This document shows positions 1 through 7,003 of a stretch of 8,137 nt of DNA, piece by piece. Every line of letters starts with the position of its first letter. Position 1 is the stretch's first letter. Where the stretch lies: NCBI GenBank assembly GCA_016715765.1, contig JADJZJ010000055.1:1-8137 (forward strand). Direction: 5' to 3'. The notes under the pieces were generated by a model. The model saw nothing but the letters and a program-made list of their open reading frames with translations. It ran no database searches and was not told where the DNA came from. Source of the DNA: Opitutaceae bacterium. Lineage in GTDB: Bacteria; Verrucomicrobiota; Verrucomicrobiia; Opitutales; Opitutaceae. The position numbers and the translations under genes were made by a program.

Positions 1-2
1 GC

Positions 3-176
3 GCGGGCCGTCAGCTTGGCGACATGATCACGGCCTGCCTGACACCCGGCAGTTGCACAGACTCAAAAACCAGCTATCTGCGCACCATGGGCATTGCGTT
101 CAACGAGCGCACCAGTCGCCATCTGGGTCTTGTCATCAGTCCCGAGGCGCGCAAGAGCGCCGACCTGATCCTCTGA
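3..176 (+). CDS. ABC-type substrate-binding protein, C-terminal end (partial)
   Basis: An open frame enters from the window edge and stops at the TGA at 174-176, giving 57 codons of a C-terminus. The tail reads NERTSRHLGLVISPEARKSA then DLIL. This fits the end of ABC_sub_bind (PF04392) periplasmic proteins, which usually finish with N-x3-T-x2-LGL-x-I-P and then an A-D-x-I motif. Such proteins are exported lipoproteins or periplasmic proteins that bind small ligands, and some act as sensors beside kinases instead of in transport. The stop lies only 14 nt before the kinase ATG at 191, and the kinase ribosome binding site overlaps the stop codon, so co-transcription is likely. The N-terminus, signal peptide and ligand are outside the window. 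The family call rests on a short tail only. Confidence 0.5.
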   Translation, partial: AGRQLGDMITACLTPGSCTDSKTSYLRTMGIAFNERTSRHLGLVISPEARKSADLIL

Positions 177-180
177 GGAA
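175..180 (+). promoter_or_regulatory. Ribosome binding site of the hybrid kinase
   Basis: GAGGAA overlaps the TGA stop of the upstream gene and ends 10 nt before the ATG at 191. It supports the choice of 191 as kinase start over the upstream in-frame ATG at 53, which lies inside the previous gene, and suggests translational coupling of the two genes. Confidence 0.6.
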
Positions 181-190
181 GCGCGGTTCA

Positions 191-2879
191 ATGCGGACAT
201 TTCGATTGCGCAACCTCCGGTTTCGGCAACAGCTTACGCTGCTGTTTGTCATCGGCGCGCTGCTGATGGCGCTGATCGGCTCGCTCGGCGCCAGCAAATT
301 CGCCAGCGATCTGGTGGCGCGGGAAATGCGCGAGCAGGGCGTCAATGTGGCGCGTACCCTGGGCCTTTCACGCCAAGCTCGCCATGCTTTACGAGCAAGA
401 AGCTGCCGTCGATGCCGTCAAATCCATCGCGGTTTCCCCGACATCGAAGTACTCGACATCCGCTCTGTCGCGGGAACCTCGCTGTATGGCGGCGGTGCGT
501 CGGTATTTCCGCAGCAGGTGTCGGCGGCCAGCGCCGATTTGCCGAGCTCGACCTGCCGGATCGCTGGTTGTTCAGGTTGCAGGTGTACGCGGAACCCTCG
601 CCAGACGCCACCGGCGAGGTGGAACGCCCTGAACGCCTTGGCAGCGTGACCATTGCGCTGTACAAAGCGCACCCAACAGGAACTGGCGCGGCGAATCTTC
701 CAGGGGATCATCATTGTATTTTCCCTGGCAACCGGCTTGTTGCTGGTGCTGCTGATCCAGATGACGCACCGTTTGACCAGCCCGCTCGAAGCGTTGGCGC
801 GGATCATGGGCCGGGCCGAGCAGGGCGATCTGCGGGTGCGCGCCGACCTGCACCGAGGCCAGGCGGATGTGCTCCAGATGCAGCACGCATTCAACGCCAT
901 GATGGAGCAGCTCGAAAATCGCGAGGGCGAGCTTCAGCGCGCCCGCGATGCCGCCGTGGAGTCCGCCCGGCTCAAGGGCGAGTTCGCCGCCAACGTCACC
1001 CACGAGCTGCGCACGCCCATGAACGGGGTGCTGGGTTTGCTGGATCTACTGTCCGACGGCAAGCTCAATGCCCGTCAGGCCGAGTATGTGGAGCTGGCGC
1101 GCAAATCCGCCGAGGGCTTGCTGGGCCCGTGGACAACATCCTGGATTTTCGAAGAACGATAGCGGGATGGTGCAGCAGGAGTCCGGCGAAATCGTTCGCG
1201 CGATCTCATCGAGGAGCCTGGTGGAACTGGTCGGGACGCAGGCGCTCGGCAAGGGCGTCGATATCGGTTACTTCATGGCAGTGGAAGTGCCGGCGACGCT
1301 CAGCATCGACGCCTCGAAGGTCAAACAGGTGCTGATCAACCTGTTGGGAACGCGGTCAATTCACCGAGGCGGGCGAAGTGTTCCTCACCGTCACCCGGTC
1401 GTCCGGGAATCCCTGTCTGCGCGCTTGCAGTGTCTGATACCGGTATCGGCATCGAGCCTGCGCTACAACAGCAGATTTTCGAACCCTTTACGCAGGGCGA
1501 TGCGTCCGCCAGCAAACGCTATCAGGGTCCGGGCTCGGCCTCACTATCTCGCGCCAGCCGTGTCGAGATGATGGGTGGCGAGATCGGTCTCGACACGCGC
1601 CGGGCCACGGCAGCACCTCTGGTTCGAGCTGCCCTGTGCCGCCCTCGTTCGCGCCACCTGCGCCGGCCCGTCCGCCCGGGAGCGATGCGGGCACGGTGCT
1701 GTGCCTGCTCGCGAGCGACAACAGTTATGCCTTTATTGCCGATACCCTGATGCGCCATGGCGTGCGCGCGGTGACCGTGAACATGCGGGCAGCGCGCGGG
1801 CATCTGGTGGAATCGGTGCCCGCAACGGCGCCGACCTGGTGCTGGTCGATGAAGGCATCTACTTCGCGCACAGCGATGAATTGGATCTGCTCGCCGCTGC
1901 GGTACCGGGTCGGGTGCAGGTGCTGCGCAATCCGTTCGCCAAACTGCAGATAACCTCGACGGATGTCGGCGTGCTGGACAAGCCGTTGAGTTTTGCCCCG
2001 ATTGCACACCTGGCCGAGGCGTTGCGTACCGGTCTGGTGGTTGCGCCGGCTGCCGCGGAGCCGGCCTTGCCCGGCCCCGAAGCATTCGGACACCTGCGCG
2101 TGCTGCTGGTGGAAGACAACGCGGTCAACCAGAAAGTCGCTTCAGAAATGCTGTTGCGCCTGGGCATCGCGGCGGATCTTGCCGAGCACGGGCAGCAGGC
2201 GCTCGCCATGGTGGCGCGCGCCGACTACGACCTGATCCTGATGGATTGCAATATGCCGGTGATGGACGGCTACGACGCTACCCGCAGGATTCGCGCGCTG
2301 GAAACCGATGGCCGGGTTCCCATCATCGCCATGACCGCCGCACCAGCGAGCAGGAACACGCGCGCGCAACCGAAGCGGAGATTCACTGATTTTCTTATCA
2401 AGCCCGTGCGACCCGATTTGCTCGCCGCCAGGATTACCCGCTGGGCACCCGTACGCTCCCGTGTCGCGACCCCCGGGAAAACGGCGGTGTCACCGCCCGC
2501 TGCCGCTCCGGGACACGCGTACAGCGAACAGGCGATGAACGAGCTGCACGCCAGCGTGGGCGATCTCACCTACCGGATGATTGAGTCTTTCCTGGAAGAT
2601 ACCCCGGTTTACCTGGATTCGCTCAAGGCAGCCCTGCGCGGCGGCGACGCCCAGCGCGCCTACGAGATTGCCCACACCATCCGGGGCAGCGCCAGCAATT
2701 TCGGCGCGAAATCGTTTGTGGATGCCATTCTTGCGCTGGAAGCTTTCAGCAAGGCGGGCGACCTGTCGGGCAGCGACGCTCTGCTCGACATTGGCACTGA
2801 GCGCTTCGCCGCCCTGCGCAAGGATCTCGAACGGCACCAGACGAGCGAGTCGGGGCACCACACCCGGCGCGCCGGGTAA
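191..2879 (+). CDS. BarA/GacS-like tripartite hybrid sensor histidine kinase (frameshifted as read)
   Basis: Inner-membrane sensor kinase of about 896 codons once frames are joined. Order seen: TM1 (LTLLFVIGALLMALIGSL, about 230-290); periplasmic sensor region to about 690; TM2 (GIIIVFSLATGLLLVLLI, about 705-765); HAMP (about 770-950); HisKA with FAANVTHELRTPMNG, phospho-acceptor His at 1001-1003; HATPase with N-box near 1330-1370, DTGIGI at about 1433, FEPFTQGD near 1480 and a G2 box near 1530-1550. A degenerate receiver (about 1690-2030) follows, then a true receiver (LRVLLVEDNAVNQK, Asp at 2244-2246, Lys at 2400-2402) and an HPt domain (AHTIRGSASNFGA, His at 2673-2675). Phosphate should pass His-Asp-His to a response regulator, probably the next gene. 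Reading frame changes occur near 362, 428, 545, 655, 1130-1150, 1355, 1420, 1530, 1600-1640 and 1830, plus a compensating pair at about 2341 and 2383. Motifs survive every change, so sequencing error is more likely than loss of function. It resembles BarA in architecture; orthology is not shown. Confidence 0.88.
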
Positions 2880-4579
2880 ATACCAGTTGCTGATCGCTGA
2901 TGATGACCGCACCTTTGCGTCTGGCGCTGCGCGGCACCTTTGCCGGCGAGGAATTGATGTGCTGGAGGCGGCGGACGGGGCCCAGGCCATCGCCCTGTGC
3001 GAACGAGTCATGCCCGACATCATTCTTATGGACGCCATGATGCCGGAAGTCAGTGGCTTCGATGCCTGCCAGCGTATCCGCCAGTTGCCCGGCGGCGCGG
3101 AACTGCCGGTGCTGATGGTCACCTCCCTCGACGATGAGGATGCCATCGTGCGGGCGTTCGCCGCCGGCGCCTCGGATTACCTCACCAAACCGATTCACTT
3201 CACCGTGCTGAAGGAACGGGTGGGCCGCCTGATCAAGGCGAATCGGGCCGAAGCCCGCGCCCGGACCCTGGCCTTTGCCGATGCCCTGACCGGGCTGCCC
3301 AACCGCGCCCGGCTGACCCAGGAACTGGGTCTGGCGCTCAATCAGGCGAGCATCAACAACGAGCGCATCGCGGTGTTTTTTCTCGATCTGGACAACTTCA
3401 AGAACATCAATGACAGCCTGGGGCACCGGTCGGCGATCTGCTGCTGAAAGCGGTCGCCGATCGCTTGCGCCCCAGCGTCCGGCGCAGCGATTTCATTGCC
3501 CGTCCGGTGGCGATGAATTTACCGTGATTCTGCGCCGCGTCGAGCGAACAGGTGGTTGCGACCGTCGCCCGCAATATTCTCCTCGCCCTGAGTGAGCCCT
3601 TTGTCTTCATCCACAAGCGCATGATGGTTTCCACGAGCATCGGCATTTCGCTGTTTCCGGACCACGGCGCCGACGTAAGTTCACTGCTCAAGCACGCCGA
3701 TCTGGCCATGTTCAAGGCCAAGGAGACCAAGAATCAGTTCTGCTTTTATCAGGACGGGATGGAAGACGCGGTGTCGCATAAAAATGCAGCTTCAGCAGGA
3801 GCCGCGCCAGGCCATCGACAACGATCAACTGGTGCTCTATTTTCAGCCCCAGTACGACTTGACCACCGACACGGTGGTCGCCGCCGAGGCACTGGTGCGC
3901 TGGCCCCGCGACGACGGCCAGGTGCTGACTCCGGGTGCCTTCATCCCGCTGGCGGAGGAGACCGGCCTGATCACCGAGCTGACCGACCTGGTGCTGGAAA
4001 AAGCCTGCGGCGCGATCCGGGGCTGGCTGATCCGCGGCTTGCCGTGAAGCTCTCGGTGAACCTGTCGGCAGGGACTTCGAAGCGCCCGGACGATTGATGC
4101 AGCGGATTGCCGATCTGACGCGCGAGTACGAGATTCCGGCGCGGCTGCTCGAACTGGAGATCACCGAGAGCATGCTGATGGCGGACCCTGAGCGCAGCCG
4201 CGCGGAGTTGCTGGACCTGAAGAACGCCGGATTCAGTCTGTCCATCGACGACTTCGGCAGCGGCTATTCATCGCCTACTACCTGAAAAACCTGCCGGTCG
4301 ACTGCTGAAGATCGACCGGGCTTTCATCAAGGATCTGACGACCCGCAGAACTGCCGCGACATCCCGGTGATTACCGGCATCATCGCTGGCGCGCAGCTTG
4401 GGCTTGTACACGGTTGCCGAAGGTGTGGAGACGCATCACCAACGGACGGTGATCCAGTCGCTGGTTTGCGAGATGATCCAGGGCTATCTGATCAGCAAAC
4501 CGTTGCCTCGCCATGAATTTGAACAGGCCTTCTCGAGCAATTCCGGGTGGCATCAAAGAACCGTACCTCCGGCAAGTGA
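2875..4579 (+). CDS. Response regulator with REC, GGDEF and EAL domains (c-di-GMP turnover; frameshifted as read)
   Basis: Cytoplasmic regulator of about 565 residues. REC (2881-3230): YQLLIADDD acidic pocket, Asp at 3031-3033 in LMDAMMPEVSG, Lys at 3187-3189 in YLTKPI. GGDEF (about 3260-3770): LTGLPNRARL, FFLDLDNFKNINDSLGH, RxxD inhibitory site at 3480-3491 and GGDEF at 3506-3520, five residues apart as in PleD. EAL (about 3785-4520): EAL at 3886-3894, SVNLSA, LELEITES, DDFGSG at 4247-4264, LKIDRAFI, VAEGVET near 4413-4430 and QGY at 4479-4487. Catalytic motifs for both diguanylate cyclase and phosphodiesterase activity are kept. The start is unclear: no ATG lies close to the REC domain. TTG at 2887 is possible, or a start overlapping the kinase end was lost to an indel. 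Frame changes fall near 3427, 3502, 3545, 3780, 4045, 4075, 4272, 4305, 4340, 4390 and 4532. Restoring one C near 4532 gives FLEQFRVASKNRTSGK and a stop at 4577-4579. Likely the phosphorelay output of the adjacent kinase. Confidence 0.87.
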
Positions 4580-4727
4580 AACCGATAACCCGACACGCGG
4601 GCACGACGCGCTAACCACGAACGAAATCACCAAAGCCGCTCGTCTTGGGTCAGTCGAGGGGCTTGTTCAGGCATTTCCAAGGCAGCCTGCGGAATCACGC
4701 TGCTTTGGGCGATGTTCAGGACGCACG
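4580..4727. other. Convergent intergenic gap
   Basis: Between the inferred stop of the plus-strand c-di-GMP gene and the minus-strand stop of the dehydrogenase. I see no credible gene. A small GC hairpin (CCCG/CGGG, 4589-4601) lacks a T-run on either strand, so it is not called a terminator. Confidence 0.5.
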
Positions 4728-6517
4728 TCAGAACCACGCATCGCGCATCTCGAACGGCACCGGGTTGCCGCGTTGCAGCAGTGCCGCCTGATAGTCGATC
4801 TGGGTCAGTTCCCAATCGAAGTAGTAGCGCCGTGTGCAGTTTGCCGCGATAAAAATTCTGGTCTTCCGCATGACAGTCCGCGTCCAGCCCGGCCGCTGCC
4901 GCCAATGCCTGCTTGAGCCACAGCCAAGCCGCCAGCACCCGCCCGTAGAGATCGAGATAGAGCGTGGCATTGGCCAGACCCTGGTCGATATCGGCGTCGA
5001 GTTGGCGCAGCAGCGCGGTGGTGGTGGCGTCCAGGGTTTGCAGACCGTGTTCGAGCTGCCGGGCGAGGCGCTGCAGTTTCGCCCCAGTGTTCCGCGCGGG
5101 CGATGTCCGTGCGTGCCGCTGCAAGCAGGATGCGGTGTCCCGCGCCATCCTTCAGGCGCAGCTTGCGGCCCAGCAGGTCGAGGCCGTGGATCGCCTCGGC
5201 GCCTTCGTGGATGGGATTGAGGCGCTGATCGCGATAAAGCTGTTCGGCGCCGTATTCGCGTATGTAGCCGGCGCCACCCAGGATCTGATGGCGTGGTCGT
5301 TGCCCAGGCAACCGTATTTCGACGGCCAGGATTTGACGATGGGGGTGATCAGGTCGAGCAGCAGCGCCGCGCGCGCGCTGGCCGGGATCGGGTGCCGTGT
5401 GCTGGTCCTCGAACAGGGCGCTGGCGAACAGGCACATGAACAGACCACCCTCGGCATAGGCTTTTGCGCGAGCAGCAGACGGCGCACGGCATGCGCCACC
5501 AGCATCACCTGGGGCGATGCGGGATCGGAGCAGGACGCGAGGCGTCCCTGGGGGCGCTGGCGCGCATAGTCCAGGGACAGGTTGTAGCCCTGATAGGCGA
5601 TGGCGGCGGCGCCCAGACCGATGCCGATGCGCGCCTCGTTCATCATTTGGAACATGTAGCCCAGGCCCTTGTGAGGCTCGCCCACCAGATAGCCGATGGC
5701 GCCTTCGCGCTCGCCGAAATTGAGCACGGTGCTGGTGGCGTTGCGATAACCCATCTTGTGATTGAGGCCGGCCAAGGCCACGTCGTTGTGCGCGCCTGAC
5801 CGCCGTCCGCATTCAGCACATGCTTGGGCACGATGAACAGCGAGATACCCTTGACGCCCAGCGGGGCGCCGCGGATTTTCGCCAGCACCATGTGGATCAC
5901 GTTGCCGGTGATGTCGTGGTCGGCGCAACTGATGAACATTTTCTGGCCGAACAACCGATAGCTGCCGTCCCCGGCGGGTTCCGCCGTCACCTTGATGTCG
6001 CCCAGCGCCGAACCCTGCGCGGGCTCGGTCAGCGCCATGGTGCCGTTGGCGCGGCCGACATCAGCAGCGGCGCAGGTAGCGCGCTTTCTGTTCCGACGAG
6101 CCGAACGCGCGAATCAGGTTGATCACGCCGATGGTGATGAAGGGATAGGCGGCGGTGCTGACGTTGGCGGCGTTCATGTACGCCATGACCATCCGGAAGA
6201 TGACTTCCGGGAGCTGCGCGCCGCCCTCGTCCGCGCGCTCGTGGGCGGCGAGAAAGCCGGCTTCGACGAAGGCGTCCCAGGCGACCTTGGTCTCCGGAAT
6301 CAACTGCACGCGTGCCATCGAAGCTGGGCTCGTTGGCATCACCCTTGGCGTTGTGGTTGGCGAAATACTTTCCGCGACGGTTTTCGCGGTGGCGAGCGTC
6401 GCGTCGAATACGTCGCGGGAGTGATCGGCGTACTCCGGGGCGATCGAGCAATGCGCCGGTGTCGAGTGCTTCGTAAAGCTGAAAAGCGATATCGCGGTCG
6501 TTGAGCAGTGCGGTCAT
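4728..6517 (-). CDS. Acyl-CoA dehydrogenase, long DmdC-like type with C-terminal extension (frameshifted as read)
   Basis: Flavoprotein that would oxidise an acyl-CoA to the 2,3-enoyl-CoA. It spans about 596 codons, the usual size of the roughly 600-residue acyl-CoA dehydrogenases that carry an extra C-terminal domain (DmdC group), longer than the 380-residue classical enzymes. Seen in order: N-terminal MTALLNDRDIAFQLYEAL; helical domain with AYPFITIGVINLI; FAD/substrate loop MALTEPAQGSALGDIKV (about 6038-5988); GQKMFISCADHDITGN; GYLVGEPHKGLGYMFQMMNE (about 5697-5638); LGGAGYIREYGAEQLYRD; and NPIHEG, whose Glu (codon 5206-5204) matches the usual catalytic base. The tail NFYRGKLHTARYYFDWEL and FEMRDAWF is typical of the group. 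The ATG at 6517-6515 is preceded by AAGAGG 8 nt upstream. At least eight frame changes occur, for example near 6450, 6330, 6050, 5800, 5520, 5300, 5090 and 4830. Substrate cannot be told from sequence: fatty acyl-CoA and 3-methylmercaptopropionyl-CoA are both used in this family. Confidence 0.88.
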
Positions 6518-6525
6518 GGCGGCGG

Positions 6526-6531
6526 CCTCTT
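6526..6531 (-). promoter_or_regulatory. Ribosome binding site of the acyl-CoA dehydrogenase
   Basis: On the minus strand AAGAGG ends 8 nt before the ATG at 6517-6515. It fixes the start, and it lies immediately after the inferred end of the hicA-like gene, so the two may share a transcript. Confidence 0.55.
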
Positions 6532-6532
6532 G

Positions 6533-6686
6533 TTATGGGTTGTGGGCAAGTGAGGAATCCGCGTGTCGCGGAATCGCTGAGCGCTTGTTCAGGCTGAGCT
6601 ATGCCACCATGAGTGTTTCCCGCCTTCCCCTCAAAAGATCACATCCCCTGGTTGCGCAGATACTGTAGAAGTTGGTTGCGCTTCAT
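6533..6686 (-). pseudogene. hicA: HicA-type mRNA interferase toxin gene (frameshifted)
   Basis: Joining frames on the minus strand from the ATG at 6686-6684 gives MKRNQLLQYLRNQGC, DLL, REGGKHSWWHSSA and LNKRSAIPRHADSSLAHNP, stop at 6535-6533. This follows the HicA (YcfA-like) pattern: MKR-x-LL-x-L, GC-x-L-x-REG-x-x-HS-x-W with the catalytic His, and SAIPRH near the end. HicA toxins are small double-stranded-RNA-binding-fold RNases that cut mRNA and are neutralised by HicB. As read, a stop follows codon 15, so the protein is not made intact. About 50 residues are recovered against 58-80 in the family, so the C-terminus (usually LAxKICxDLG) is short or obscured by an indel. A weak GGAAG lies about 13 nt upstream. 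No HicB motif is visible on either side. It may be a true remnant or another victim of the indel errors seen across the window. Confidence 0.6.
6558..6572. repeat. Short perfect inverted repeat inside the hicA-like gene
   Basis: TCCGCG and CGCGGA are separated by TGT. It falls in the IPRH codons of the hicA-like reading, so coding constraint alone could explain it. It has no T-tract and is not called a terminator. Confidence 0.4.
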
Positions 6687-6810
6687 ACCGCAATTTTTCT
6701 TCCAGGTAACTGCCGCCAGCAGCGGACAGCGCATCCTGGCGATTAAATTCCAACGCTTCTTTTAACGGCCTCTTTGAATTTTGAGTGGGTAATGGGGCGT
6801 TACGGGGTGG
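6687..6810. other. Lower-GC stretch between the hicA-like gene and the hairpin block; unidentified
   Basis: This segment is visibly richer in A and T than its neighbours (TTAAATTCC, CTTCTTTTAACGG, GAATTTTGAG). On the minus strand it can be read as FKEAV, then KEALEFNRQDALSAAGGSYL and EEKLRYEAQ, with one assumed indel near 6758. The reading leads directly into the hicA-like start, where a HicB or other antitoxin might sit. I do not recognise it as any family and no good ATG precedes it, so no gene is called. I see no clear promoter. Confidence 0.3.
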
Positions 6811-6981
6811 CCCGGGGCTGTGGGTCAAGGGCGGGCGAAGCCCGGCGGAGCGGACCCTTGAGGCGCAGCCCCGTGAGATACGCTGTCCCATGGCTGGATG
6901 CAGCGGGTTGGTGCATCCAGCCATGGAGACATGGGCGGCGAGAGGGCCGCCGCGCTGGAGAGGGTAGGGATGCTCGTCCCT
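6811..6981. repeat. Array of four hairpins, possible dispersed palindromic repeat or structured leader
   Basis: About 170 nt that is almost all inverted repeats. H1: CGGGGCTG (6813-6820) pairs with CAGCCCCG (6866-6873). Inside it TCAAGGG (6825-6831) pairs with CCCTTGA (6855-6861), enclosing CGGGC-GAA-GCCCG (6832-6844). H2: see the separate 6884-6931 entry. H3: GGCGGC (6934-6939) pairs with GCCGCC (6946-6951), 6-nt loop. H4: AGGGA (6966-6970) pairs with TCCCT (6977-6981), 6-nt loop. No coding role is evident on either strand. It lies just upstream of the transposase and could be the subterminal part of the insertion sequence, a REP-like dispersed element that the IS landed beside, or a structured RNA. 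Confidence 0.6.
6884..6931. repeat. Perfect 15-bp inverted repeat with 9-nt loop
   Basis: CCATGGCTGGATGCA (6888-6902) is exactly complementary to TGCATCCAGCCATGG (6912-6926), with loop GCGGGTTGG. Past one unpaired A (6927) the stem continues as TGTC (6884-6887) with GACA (6928-6931), making 19 pairs. No T-run follows on either strand, so a simple intrinsic terminator is unlikely. Read as DNA it could be a binding site for a dimeric protein, a recombination or transposition hairpin, or a dispersed repeat core. It ends 73 nt before the transposase ATG. Confidence 0.75.
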
Positions 6982-6990
6982 GAGAAACCT

Positions 6991-6996
6991 GGGTGA
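6991..6996 (+). promoter_or_regulatory. Weak ribosome binding site of the transposase
   Basis: GGGTGA lies 7 nt before the ATG at 7004. It is the only Shine-Dalgarno-like sequence near this start, and the ATG agrees with the usual N-terminus of related transposases (LFEAALGI...PWYI). Confidence 0.4.
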
Positions 6997-7003
6997 CCGC
7001 AAC

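Noticed and set aside
2746..3426. Minus-strand frames opposite the REC-GGDEF gene, including 2490-3146
   Set aside because: They are antisense to well conserved REC and GGDEF motifs and contain no motif of their own.
4589..4601. Possible terminator between the convergent genes
   Set aside because: Only a 4-bp stem with no T-run on either side.
4580..4916. Extension of the GGDEF-EAL protein to a stop at 4916 in the literal frame
   Set aside because: The extra residues have no EAL similarity and run antisense to the dehydrogenase. Restoring one base near 4532 gives a natural stop at 4579.
4805..5812. Long minus-strand frame of 335 codons taken as a separate protein
   Set aside because: Parts of it are the dehydrogenase (RLNPIHEGAEAIHGLDLLGRK) and parts are its shifted shadow. 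It belongs inside the single gene 6517-4728.
5992..6504. Plus-strand frames opposite the dehydrogenase, including 4834-5220, 5464-5799 and 5820-6122
   Set aside because: All are mirror frames of conserved dehydrogenase codons, with low-complexity composition and no recognisable motifs.
6811..6981. CRISPR array
   Set aside because: The hairpins differ from each other in sequence and there are no regularly spaced identical repeats.
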